From NCBI GenBank assembly GCA_965235125.1, contig CBDDXH010000026.1, positions 1-12,371 of the forward strand: 12,371 bases of DNA, read 5' to 3'. The position numbers and the translations under genes are program-made. The notes beneath the pieces were generated by a model, which worked only from the letters and a program-made list of their open reading frames with translations, did no database searches and was not told the origin of the DNA. Shown one piece after another: positions 1 to 7,370 of this stretch (positions within the stretch are counted from its first letter, which is position 1; the number at the start of each line of letters is the position of its first letter). The DNA comes from Pelagilacustribacter hypolimneticus (GTDB lineage: Bacteria; Pseudomonadota; Alphaproteobacteria; Pelagibacterales; Pelagibacteraceae).

Positions 1-683
1 ATAGTATCTCCAACAGAGCCTCTATCGATAGTGCAATTAGCACCAAGTTCGGCATTATCTTTTAATAGTACTTTTCCAATATGCGGAAATCTTAAATTTT
101 TATCTTTTAAAGGTATAAAACCAAATCCTTTTAAGCCAATTTTGCATCCATCTTGTATGACCACTTTATTTCCAACAATTGAATTTTTTATAACTACTTG
201 AGAACCAACTGTACAATTTTCTCCAATTATAACATCATGCTCAATTATTGTATTAGTTCCCACAGTTGTATTTTTTCCTATTTTACAATTTTGACCAACA
301 AAAACATTATTACCAAATCTAACATTTAAAAATTTTGATTTTGTAGGCTTTTTTAAAGATGGGTCAGGCGTATCTATATCAGCATCGGGATAAAATTTTC
401 TTAAAACCTTGCATAGCTCAAAAAGCACATTTTTAACTATTATAGGTTCACAATTATTTGGTAAGTAAATTTTAAGCTTTTCAGTCGTTAAACAATATGC
501 GGCTTTTGTTGATTTTGAAAAATTAATATAAGTTATCGAATCCAAAAAAGTTAAATCAGTACTTTTGGCTTCCTCTAAAGATTTTATATCAAATATCTTA
601 ATTTTTTTTTTTGGTTTCGTGAAATCAAAAAGTTCAGTAAGCAAAAAAGGTCCTTTTTGCTTAAAGAAAACATTTTTACTCAT
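1..683 (-). CDS. lpxD: UDP-3-O-acylglucosamine N-acyltransferase LpxD (3' end truncated by window edge)
   Basis: LpxD adds the N-linked 3-hydroxyacyl chain, from acyl-ACP, to UDP-3-O-acylglucosamine, the third step of lipid A synthesis, in the cytoplasm. The ATG lies at 681-683, and 227 complete codons are visible before the window ends. Residues 1 to about 100 fit the N-terminal uridine-binding domain. From about residue 110 the protein is a left-handed beta-helix of hexapeptide repeats (for example VGQNCK, IGKNTT, VGTNTI, IGENCT). The family landmarks GFGF and, near the cut, NCTIDRGSVGDT are present. The catalytic histidine of the family (His239 in E. coli) lies just past the truncation and cannot be checked. 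The start is 5 nt after the ompH/skp stop with no clear Shine-Dalgarno, so the gene is probably co-transcribed and translationally coupled. A run of 11 A (602-612) encodes lysines near the N-terminus. The assignment is secure; only the 3' end is missing. Confidence 0.95.
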   Translation of the reverse strand, partial: MSKNVFFKQKGPFLLTELFDFTKPKKKIKIFDIKSLEEAKSTDLTFLDSITYINFSKSTKAAYCLTTEKLKIYLPNNCEPIIVKNVLFELCKVLRKFYPDADIDTPDPSLKKPTKSKFLNVRFGNNVFVGQNCKIGKNTTVGTNTIIEHDVIIGENCTVGSQVVIKNSIVGNKVVIQDGCKIGLKGFGFIPLKDKNLRFPHIGKVLLKDNAELGANCTIDRGSVGDT

Positions 684-688
684 TTAAT

Positions 689-1204
689 TTAATTAATTTT
701 TAAAGGTGCTACTTCTTTGTCTACAATCGCTATGATTTGATCAGTGATTTCAAGTTTTACATCTCCTAGAATAACGCTGTTCTTATCAACAATGACTCTT
801 ATATTATTATTTTCCATATATTTCTGAATAATTGGATTTATAGCTTTAAGAAGAGTCTCCCTTGATTCATTTCTAGATTTGGCCACGCTATCAAAAGAAG
901 TTTGCTTATTTAATTGTAAATCTGCAACTTTTTTTCTAAGACTTTCGATTTTTTCTTGATACTGCTCAGGTGATAAAATTTTTTTTTGAGAAATAATATC
1001 TGATTCCTCTTTTTTAATATCTGTTTCTATTTTTTGAAATTTTTCTGACTCTGATTTTAATTTTGCTTGTAATTTTTTTTGAGCTTCAGATCCTGGTTTA
1101 CTAGAATTTAAGACCTTATTAAAATCTATAAAATATGTATTATCAGCAAAAGAATTAAAAGAGTTTAGAAAAAAAATTATAACAATTAAAATTAAAGTTT
1201 TCAT
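689..1204 (-). CDS. skp: Periplasmic chaperone OmpH/Skp
   Basis: Skp-family periplasmic chaperone that holds unfolded outer-membrane proteins on their way to the BAM complex. The 171 aa (E. coli Skp is 161) begin with a signal peptide: MKTLILIVIIFFLNSFNSFA, with cleavage probably before DNTYFIDFNKVL. The YFIDFNKVL stretch matches the first beta strand of the OmpH family. Residues about 38-110 are charged and heptad-like (rich in K, E, Q), as expected for the long coiled-coil arms. The C-terminal part returns to beta strands (IRVIVDKNSVILG, ITDQIIAIVD). It sits 26 nt after bamA and 5 nt before lpxD, the usual bamA-skp-lpxD order, which supports the assignment. No strong Shine-Dalgarno precedes the ATG. 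Confidence 0.93.
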   Translation of the reverse strand: MKTLILIVIIFFLNSFNSFADNTYFIDFNKVLNSSKPGSEAQKKLQAKLKSESEKFQKIETDIKKEESDIISQKKILSPEQYQEKIESLRKKVADLQLNKQTSFDSVAKSRNESRETLLKAINPIIQKYMENNNIRVIVDKNSVILGDVKLEITDQIIAIVDKEVAPLKIN

Positions 1205-1230
1205 ATATTTTTTCTAGTTAGTTAAATTAA

Positions 1231-3456
1231 TTAAAAAGTAGTTCCTAATCTAAAGTTAAATCCTTCCGTAACGTCTGTGCTAGCTTTAGACAAATTTTGT
1301 GAAAGGACAAATGTCATTGGACCAGCTGGGGAAACCCAACTTACATTAGCCCCTGCTGAAGATCTTATCTTATTAGAATCATCTAAACTACTAGAATAAT
1401 CAACACCCCAAAGATTACCAAAATCAAGAAATAGACCTACATCAGTTTTTGTACTCTCTGGTAAAAGGTTAGGAAGATTTAATTCAAAGTTTGAAGTAAT
1501 AGAATAATTTCCACCAATATAATCTTTTCCGTCTTTAGGACCAATTTTACCTGACTCAAATCCTCTTAATCTTGTATTTGAAGTAAATAGCCTTTTGCTT
1601 AACCTAACGTCTTTATCGCTTAAACCATTAACTGCTGAAGCTTGTAGTTTGAAAGCTCCAACCGCGTTTTCTGTTATCCCTTGATATTTGCTAAATGAAT
1701 AAGTATTTGAAATAGATCCTGCGTCTGCATAAATTGGAATTGCGCCACTAAATGAGGAAATATAACCATCAGTAGGTGAAAATACTTTATCACGTTTATC
1801 TAATGAGACCCCATAATCAAAGGCCAAATCAGTAAAAGTACCTTTTTGTTTTTTTAAAGCTGGCGATGCACTAGAATTAACCTCTAGTTTATCGTGAGAA
1901 AAATTTAATCCTGAGGAAATATATACATTTCTATACTGCTCAAACTTAGTTCCAATTCCAGTACTTATAATATTATTTTTAAATCCAGAAGTCGCTTTAT
2001 CGTTAATAGTATTTGAAACTTGGTAATATAGAGAGTTGCCAGAAAAATTATAATTTGGATTATTAACAAATAACTGACCAGATAAAGATTCGGCACTCAC
2101 GTCTAAATTTGTTGAAATACTTAAGCCTTTTCCAAGCCAGTTATTCTCTTTTATATTAAATGCAAATGATGCACCATTTGTACCAATGCCTGCGCCAGCG
2201 GAAATCTCTCCAGTTGGTTTTTCTTCAACTTCAATCTCAAGAATTTTTTGATCTTTTTTTGACCCATCAATAATTTTATTTTTTATTTCCCCAAATATGT
2301 TTCTTGCTTTAAGTTTAGCAATAGATTGTTCTAATTTTGTTTTATTAAATGGATCACCTTCATCGATTAAAAGTTCCGATCTTATAACCGCTTCATCAGT
2401 TATATTATTGCCGATAATATTAACTTTTTCAACCAACTCTTTTTTTCCTTCAAATATATTAATTTTAATTTCAATAGTATCACCTTCTAAAATTTCACTG
2501 ACTGAATGTTCAATAAACTGTAAATCATTATTTAATATTAAAATATCTAACTCATCTAATAACTTTTTTACATTAAATGGAGAATAATATTTTCCTATCA
2601 TTTTAGAAAAACTATCTTTCAAAGGAATAAATAGATTTGAATCTATTACTTCGCTCACATTAGTACTAATTTTATTTACTTTGTATCTGGTTCCGGCATT
2701 AATATTATAAGTAAGACGAGTAGAGTTTTCTTGTCCAACTTCAGCATTGCTTGATAAAACTTGCACGTCATAATAACCAATTGATTTGAAATAATTTATC
2801 AGAAGTCTTTTATCTAATTCGATATTATTTTTATTTAAAAATGTGTTTTTAGACAAAAATTTCCAAAATTTCATTTCCTCTGAAACAATAATATCTCTTA
2901 ATTTACTCTCTTTAATTTTTTTATCACCTATAAAATTAATTTGAGAGATATTTGTTTTTTTTCCTTTATTTAAAACAAAAAGAAGATTTACTCTTTCGTT
3001 ATCAAATGACTGGACCTTTGCTTCTACACTTGCAAAATTAAATCCAATACTTGCATAAATATTTTTAAGTAAAATTATATCGTCTGATAATTTATTTTTT
3101 ATAAAACTTTGTTTTTCTTTTAAATTAAGTTTTGAAAGTACAGATTTTTTTATTGTGTCAGATTTCTCTCCTTGAATATCAACAAAATTAATAATTGGGT
3201 ATTCTTTAACAGTGATATTTAAAACTCCATCAGATAAAAAAACACTTATATCTTCAAAAAAATTTGTTTCATATAAATTTTTGTTAATCTCATTTATTTC
3301 ATCAGAAGAATAATTTTTTCCTAAATTAATGTTTCCATATACTTTTATAGTCTCAGAACTAATTCTTTTGTTACCTTTAACTTCTAATTTTTGAATTACC
3401 TCTGCAGATACATGAAAAAAGAATAAAAAAAAAAGAATTGAGTAAGTTTTAAGCAT
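1231..3456 (-). CDS. bamA: Outer membrane protein assembly factor BamA
   Basis: Core Omp85-family subunit of the BAM complex, which folds and inserts beta-barrel proteins into the outer membrane. The 741 aa begin with a signal peptide (about residues 1-18, ending HVSA, then EVIQKLEVKGNKRIS). Five POTRA domains can be placed roughly at 19-87, 88-165, 168-256, 257-337 and 340-413. The 16-strand barrel runs from about 416 to the end, starting GEISAGAGIGT. The diagnostic loop-6 motif RGF is at 631-633 (TRLRGFESG). The protein ends in Phe (FRLGTTF), the usual outer-membrane beta-signal. The ATG overlaps the end of dxr by 8 nt, with an A-tract but no Shine-Dalgarno upstream, so coupling to dxr is likely. 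The rseP protease gene that usually separates dxr and bamA in proteobacteria is absent. Confidence 0.97.
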   Translation of the reverse strand: MLKTYSILFFLFFFHVSAEVIQKLEVKGNKRISSETIKVYGNINLGKNYSSDEINEINKNLYETNFFEDISVFLSDGVLNITVKEYPIINFVDIQGEKSDTIKKSVLSKLNLKEKQSFIKNKLSDDIILLKNIYASIGFNFASVEAKVQSFDNERVNLLFVLNKGKKTNISQINFIGDKKIKESKLRDIIVSEEMKFWKFLSKNTFLNKNNIELDKRLLINYFKSIGYYDVQVLSSNAEVGQENSTRLTYNINAGTRYKVNKISTNVSEVIDSNLFIPLKDSFSKMIGKYYSPFNVKKLLDELDILILNNDLQFIEHSVSEILEGDTIEIKINIFEGKKELVEKVNIIGNNITDEAVIRSELLIDEGDPFNKTKLEQSIAKLKARNIFGEIKNKIIDGSKKDQKILEIEVEEKPTGEISAGAGIGTNGASFAFNIKENNWLGKGLSISTNLDVSAESLSGQLFVNNPNYNFSGNSLYYQVSNTINDKATSGFKNNIISTGIGTKFEQYRNVYISSGLNFSHDKLEVNSSASPALKKQKGTFTDLAFDYGVSLDKRDKVFSPTDGYISSFSGAIPIYADAGSISNTYSFSKYQGITENAVGAFKLQASAVNGLSDKDVRLSKRLFTSNTRLRGFESGKIGPKDGKDYIGGNYSITSNFELNLPNLLPESTKTDVGLFLDFGNLWGVDYSSSLDDSNKIRSSAGANVSWVSPAGPMTFVLSQNLSKASTDVTEGFNFRLGTTF

Positions 3457-4621
3457 ATATTTTTTTTTTTATAATTTTAAAGGCCGTTTTTCTAGCCCAG
3501 TTATCTATTATATATATTTTTTTTATATTATTAGAGGCTAAATTCGACATTTTTATATAGTTTTTGTCTCTTAAAACAAGCTTCAAATAATTAACAATAT
3601 CATTAAAATTTATATTATTTTTAAGAAATTGATCAACAAATATTTCATTAGCTGCATTTATGATAATTGGTGACGATTTACGTTTGTTCATTTCAGATAT
3701 TAAAGTTACAGATGGAAATTTTTTTTTATCAACAGGTAAAAAATTTAAATTTTGAGCAATATGATTAACTTTATTTTTTTTATTAAAAAATTTTTTATAA
3801 TTAAAATTTTTAATTAATGCATTTGCAATAGGTATTTTCATGTCTGGAAGATGATGGAGATAAACAGATAATCCGCTATTAAGTTTTATTATGGCGTGAA
3901 CAAGCGAGTCAGGGTGGATGATGATCTCATATTTACTAAGATTAAAGGGAAAGAGTTTTAAAGCTTCTGTAATTTCTAAAACTTTATTCATTAAAGTTGC
4001 TGAGTCTACTGAAATTTTCTTACCCATATTCCATTTAGGATGTCTTATTGCATCTTTAGGTTTTATTTTTTTAAAATTGTCAAGTTTAAGGTTTAAAAAA
4101 GGACCACCTGAAGCAGTTATATAAATTTTTTCAATTTGATCTTTCGGATAATTTTTAAGTAATGAACTGATAGAAAAATGTTCTGAGTCAATAGGTACTA
4201 AATCTGTATTATATTTTGCTGATTCTTTTTTTATCAAATTCCATCCGCAAACAATTGATTCTTTGTTAGCTAGTAAAATTTTTTTACTCAATTTTGTAAA
4301 AATAATTGTAGACTCAAGTCCAGCAATTCCAGGAATGGCTGAAACAGAAATATCTAATTTCTTAATATATTTTTGGATATTATTTATATTATTTAAAATA
4401 ATAATTTTTTTATATTTTTTTTTTAATTTTAAATAAATTTTTTCATTTTTGACAACAAATATCCTAGGTTTAAAAACTTTAATCTGCTTAATTATTTTAA
4501 AGTAATTTTGATTAGCGTATAATAAATCAACTTTAAACTGATTTGATTTTTTAACTATCTCTAATGTTGACGCCCCAATTGAACCTGTTGAGCCTAATAT
4601 AGCGATAGTTTTTTTTTTCAT
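3449..4621 (-). CDS. dxr: 1-deoxy-D-xylulose 5-phosphate reductoisomerase
   Basis: Converts DXP to 2-C-methyl-D-erythritol 4-phosphate with NADPH and a divalent metal, the committed step of the MEP isoprenoid pathway in the cytoplasm. The 390 aa match the family length. Visible motifs are the NADPH-binding GSTGSIG (10-16), LLANKES (116-122), the metal and substrate site DSEH (145-148), TASGGPF (169-175), RHPKWNMG (193-200), SVDSATLMNKVLE (204-216, with E216 the likely third metal ligand) and HPDS (236-239). The C-terminal helical domain is intact. The ATG directly abuts the cdsA stop (TAGATG), and the 3' end overlaps bamA by 8 nt. Poly-A tracts lie at both ends (10 A at 4609-4618, 11 A at 3460-3470). 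Its product pathway feeds uppS just upstream. No catalytic residue appears to be missing. Confidence 0.97.
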   Translation of the reverse strand: MKKKTIAILGSTGSIGASTLEIVKKSNQFKVDLLYANQNYFKIIKQIKVFKPRIFVVKNEKIYLKLKKKYKKIIILNNINNIQKYIKKLDISVSAIPGIAGLESTIIFTKLSKKILLANKESIVCGWNLIKKESAKYNTDLVPIDSEHFSISSLLKNYPKDQIEKIYITASGGPFLNLKLDNFKKIKPKDAIRHPKWNMGKKISVDSATLMNKVLEITEALKLFPFNLSKYEIIIHPDSLVHAIIKLNSGLSVYLHHLPDMKIPIANALIKNFNYKKFFNKKNKVNHIAQNLNFLPVDKKKFPSVTLISEMNKRKSSPIIINAANEIFVDQFLKNNINFNDIVNYLKLVLRDKNYIKMSNLASNNIKKIYIIDNWARKTAFKIIKKKIYA

Positions 4622-5278
4622 CTAAATTATTAAAAAAAATCTTAATATAAAAGCAAATAATAAAACGAATATTAAACCATCAATTCTATCTAGAATACCG
4701 CCATGGCCCGGTAACATATTACTTATATTTTTGATATTTATTTTTCTTTTTAAAAAAGATACAAATAAATCTCCAATCTGACACACTAGAGATATTAAAA
4801 TAGTAATAATTAAAAAATTTAATTCTAAAAAGTTAATTATTGTTTTTTTTAATAAGATAAGCTGTAATAGATTCATTAGTGGTATTGACAAACAACTTAA
4901 GAGAAAAGATCCTAATACTCCAGAATATGTTTTGTTGGGGCTAATTTTGGTGATCTTTCTACCTTTAAATATTTTTCCAAAAGAGTAACCGCCGACATCA
5001 GAGAGAAAGGTAGAAATTAATATCCAATAAATTATAATTAAAGAACTAACTGTATCTCCTCTTAATATATAAAAAGAATAAAATGAAAAAAATAATAAAA
5101 TTAATGAAAAAAAAATAAATAATAAATTAGTAGTATTTTTAATTATTTCATACATAGATAAAAAATAAAATAATAATAAAAGTAATATTAAATATATTTC
5201 TGAATAAAATGTTGCTAAAAACAAAATTGGCAAAAGTATTACAGAAGTTAAAATTCTATAAAAAAGTTCACTTTTCAT
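4622..5278 (-). CDS. cdsA: Phosphatidate cytidylyltransferase (CDP-diacylglycerol synthase)
   Basis: Integral inner-membrane enzyme that makes CDP-diacylglycerol from CTP and phosphatidic acid, the precursor of the cell's phospholipids. I place the start at the ATG at 5276-5278 (MKSELFYRIL), giving 218 aa. A GGAGGAG Shine-Dalgarno (5285-5291) sits 6 nt upstream. A longer reading from a TTG at 5293 would place that Shine-Dalgarno inside the protein. Several hydrophobic membrane segments are visible. Landmarks are SDVGGYSFGK (94-103), SPNKTYSG (113-120), GDLFVSFLKRK (168-178) and the family signature PGHGGILDRIDG (190-201). In that signature the usual Lys-Asp reads Lys-Asn (N184). The putative metal-binding aspartates D169, D197 and D200 are kept. 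It is short for the family (E. coli 285 aa), mostly through fewer N-terminal membrane segments. It follows uppS and abuts dxr. Confidence 0.94.
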   Translation of the reverse strand: MKSELFYRILTSVILLPILFLATFYSEIYLILLLLLFYFLSMYEIIKNTTNLLFIFFSLILLFFSFYSFYILRGDTVSSLIIIYWILISTFLSDVGGYSFGKIFKGRKITKISPNKTYSGVLGSFLLSCLSIPLMNLLQLILLKKTIINFLELNFLIITILISLVCQIGDLFVSFLKRKINIKNISNMLPGHGGILDRIDGLIFVLLFAFILRFFLII

Positions 5279-5279
5279 T

Positions 5280-5954
5280 CTAAACTCCTCCAAAATTTCT
5301 TTTAATTTGATGATATTGATTTATAATCTTTTTTAAATCATTTTTGTTAAAGTCAGGCCATAATTTATCTAAAAAAAAAATTTCTGAATATGAAAGTTGC
5401 CAAAGCATAAAATTGCTTAGCCTTCTTTGCCCTCCGGTTCTGACAAGAATATCTGGAAATACTAAATCAGAATATAAATTTTTATTAATATTTTCTTCTG
5501 TTATTTTTTTTGATTTATAAATAATTTTATTAATTGTATCTATAATTTCAATTTTGGATCCATAATTTATAGCTAAATTAATTATTAATTTATTATTTCT
5601 CTTTGTTTTACTTATAATTTTTTTTAGAATATCGCATGTCTTAATTGGTAATTTTTTTAATCTTCCTGAAACAACTATTCTGATATTGTTTTTAATAATA
5701 TTATTAATCTCTTTATTAAAATAAATATTAATTAGATTTAAAAGATAATTAACTTCCTGTTTGGGCCTTTTCCAGTTTTCTGTAGAAAAAACAAAAAAAG
5801 TAATAATTGGAATTTTAAAATTAATTGAAGCTCTAACAATTTTTTCAACTGTTTTAATTCCCGCAAGATGCCCAAAATTTCGACTTTTTTTTTTTTTAAT
5901 GCCCCATCTTCCATTGCCATCCATAATAAATGCAATGTGATTGAGTTTATTCAT
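5280..5954 (-). CDS. uppS: Undecaprenyl diphosphate synthase (cis-prenyltransferase)
   Basis: Condenses isopentenyl diphosphate units onto farnesyl diphosphate to make C55 undecaprenyl diphosphate, the lipid carrier for peptidoglycan and surface polysaccharides. The 224 aa are slightly short for the family (E. coli 253). Signatures are HIAFIMDGNGRW (6-17, catalytic D12), FFVFSTENWKRP (53-64), RTGGQRRLSNFMLWQ (172-186, diphosphate-binding R172, R178 and S180), YSEIFF (189-194, metal-binding E191) and the C-terminal RNFGGV. The ATG overlaps the frr stop by 4 nt (ATGA), so translation is probably coupled. A run of 13 A (5885-5897) encodes K20-K23 and is a candidate site for polymerase slippage. 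Its IPP substrate comes from the pathway of the nearby dxr gene. Confidence 0.97.
   Translation of the reverse strand: MNKLNHIAFIMDGNGRWGIKKKKSRNFGHLAGIKTVEKIVRASINFKIPIITFFVFSTENWKRPKQEVNYLLNLINIYFNKEINNIIKNNIRIVVSGRLKKLPIKTCDILKKIISKTKRNNKLIINLAINYGSKIEIIDTINKIIYKSKKITEENINKNLYSDLVFPDILVRTGGQRRLSNFMLWQLSYSEIFFLDKLWPDFNKNDLKKIINQYHQIKRNFGGV
5285..5291 (-). promoter_or_regulatory. Shine-Dalgarno of cdsA, inside the end of uppS
   Basis: On the minus strand GGAGGAG lies 6 nt before the ATG at 5276-5278. It is made by the last codons of uppS (Gly-Gly-Val, GGA GGA GTT, then TAG). This is one of only two strong Shine-Dalgarno sequences in the window. It decides the cdsA start in favour of 5278 over the upstream in-frame TTG at 5293. 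Confidence 0.75.
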
Positions 5955-6511
5955 ACCTTGAGAATTTCTTTTTCTTTTTCGTTTAATATTTTCTCAATAT
6001 TTGCAATATGATCATCTGTTACTTTTTGAATATTTTTTTCAAAAAATTTATTTTCATCTTCGCTTATTTTTTTATCTTTGACTATTTTTTTTAGTTCTTC
6101 ATTGCCTTCTCTTCTAATGTTTCTAATTGCAACTTTATTTTTTTCACCAATAGTTTTTAATAATTTGATTAAATCTTTTCTTCTTTCTTCAGTTAAATCT
6201 GGAATTCTTAACCTTAAAATTGATCCGTCTATTTGTGGATTTATTCCTAATTCAGATTTTTGTATTGCGGCATCAACTGCTTTAATATTTGATTGATCCC
6301 ATACTTGAACAGTAATTAACCTTGCCTCAGGTACGCTCACTGTAGCTAACTGATTTATAGGCATCATCTGACCATAAACATCAACTTTAATTATATCCAA
6401 CATAGAAGCATTGGCTCTACCAGTTCTAATTGAAGCTAAATCTTTTTTAAAAGACTGAATAGTTTTGTCCATTTTTGCAGAATATTCCTTTTCATTAAAT
6501 ACTTCGCTCAT
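5951..6511 (-). CDS. frr: Ribosome recycling factor
   Basis: RRF splits post-termination ribosomes together with EF-G, freeing subunits for a new round. The 186 aa match the family (E. coli 185) over the full length. The N-terminal part carries the conserved IRTGRANASMLD; further signatures are VDVYGQMMPINQLATVSVPEAR, split here as VDVYGQMMPINQL and ATVSVPEAR, then IPDLTEERRKDL and the long helix with RNIRREGNEELKK. The ATG at 6509-6511 starts 3 nt after the tsf stop, with a strong AAGGAG Shine-Dalgarno (6520-6525) inside the last tsf codons. The 3' end overlaps uppS by 4 nt. In most proteobacteria pyrH (UMP kinase) lies between tsf and frr; here there is no room for it. Confidence 0.97.
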   Translation of the reverse strand: MSEVFNEKEYSAKMDKTIQSFKKDLASIRTGRANASMLDIIKVDVYGQMMPINQLATVSVPEARLITVQVWDQSNIKAVDAAIQKSELGINPQIDGSILRLRIPDLTEERRKDLIKLLKTIGEKNKVAIRNIRREGNEELKKIVKDKKISEDENKFFEKNIQKVTDDHIANIEKILNEKEKEILKV

Positions 6512-6514
6512 GGC

Positions 6515-7360
6515 TTAAACTCCTTCCCCAACTTTATATCTTATAAAATTTAATATTTTTATATCATTTTCTTTCAAAATATCTGAAACTTTTTTTTTAG
6601 AATCCATTATCCATATTTGGTTTAAAAGTGTATTATCAAAAATAAATTTATTAATTTTACCTTTTGTAATTTTTTCTACCATCTCTGGTTGTTTACCGGA
6701 ATTGACTAATTCAGCTTTTATTATTTCTATCTCTTTATCTACGACTTCTTTACTTAAATCCTTCTCTTCGAGGCACATAGGTGACAGAGCTGAGATATGC
6801 ATTGCAATTTTTTTTCCAATTTCACTGCTGTTTTTTTTTGAAATTTTAACAATTGAGACTATTTTTCCAATTTTTGTTTCTATTGCACCGTGTATGTAAA
6901 AAGTATTTGCTCCATTTTTATTATCAAAAAAAATAGCTCTTCTTATAGTTATTTTTTCTCCAATTTTTGCAATTAAATCTATTAAATTTGTTTCAACAGT
7001 TAAATTATTTTTCATAATAGATTTATTAACTTTTAATAGATCCCCTCTGTTCCTAAAGTTGATTTCTGAAATTTCTTTACAAAAAGAAACAAATTCACTA
7101 TTTTTTGCTACAAAATCTGTTTCGCTATTTATCTCAATTAAAGAAATTTCTCCGTCCTTTTCTTCTACAAGACATAGTCCTTCAGAAGCTGTACGACTCA
7201 TTTTGTTGTAAGCTTTTGCTATTCCTTTTTTTCTTAAAAAATCAATTGCTTTTTCTATATCGCCACCTGTCTCATCGATAGCTAACTTACAATCTTTAAA
7301 TCCGACTCCTGTGATCTCTCTTAATTTTTTTACACTTTCAAGTGTATCTTTGCTGGACAT
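6515..7360 (-). CDS. tsf: Translation elongation factor Ts
   Basis: EF-Ts is the guanine nucleotide exchange factor that recharges EF-Tu by releasing GDP. The 281 aa match the family (E. coli 283). Residues about 5-50 form the UBA-like N-terminal domain (VKKLREITGVGFKDCKLAID, then GGDIEKAIDFLRKKG). The EF-Tu-contacting signature TDFV is at 81-84 (SETDFVAKN), where the family more often has Cys-Glu-Thr-Asp. A second conserved stretch is IAMHISALSP. The C-terminal helices end in RYKVGEGV, the usual form of the family end. It starts 10 nt after the rpsB stop, with no obvious Shine-Dalgarno, in the near-universal rpsB-tsf pair. It probably shares the rpsB promoter and leader control. The next gene, frr, starts 3 nt later. 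Confidence 0.97.
   Translation of the reverse strand: MSSKDTLESVKKLREITGVGFKDCKLAIDETGGDIEKAIDFLRKKGIAKAYNKMSRTASEGLCLVEEKDGEISLIEINSETDFVAKNSEFVSFCKEISEINFRNRGDLLKVNKSIMKNNLTVETNLIDLIAKIGEKITIRRAIFFDNKNGANTFYIHGAIETKIGKIVSIVKISKKNSSEIGKKIAMHISALSPMCLEEKDLSKEVVDKEIEIIKAELVNSGKQPEMVEKITKGKINKFIFDNTLLNQIWIMDSKKKVSDILKENDIKILNFIRYKVGEGV
6520..6525 (-). promoter_or_regulatory. Shine-Dalgarno of frr, inside the end of tsf
   Basis: The minus strand reads AAGGAG, then 8 nt, then the frr ATG (6509-6511). The motif is formed by the final tsf codons for Glu-Gly-Val (GAA GGA GTT) before TAA. It indicates efficient, coupled initiation of frr directly after tsf, and supports tsf-frr as a genuine functional junction, not an assembly join. 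Confidence 0.75.
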
Positions 7361-7370
7361 AAAATAAAAA

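Noticed and set aside
2297..2587. Plus-strand open frame of 96 codons inside bamA
   Set aside because: It lies entirely antisense to the POTRA region of bamA, is rich in Ser, Ile and Leu as expected for a reverse reading of Lys/Asp/Glu/Asn-rich coding sequence, and has no supporting start signal.
5279..5293. cdsA start at the TTG at 5293
   Set aside because: The GGAGGAG at 5285-5291 is correctly spaced for the ATG at 5278, and would be coding if the TTG were used.
5738..5935. Minus-strand open frame overlapping uppS in another frame
   Set aside because: It sits wholly within the N-terminal half of uppS; the lysine- and leucine-rich product comes from the same A-tract and has no independent start signal.
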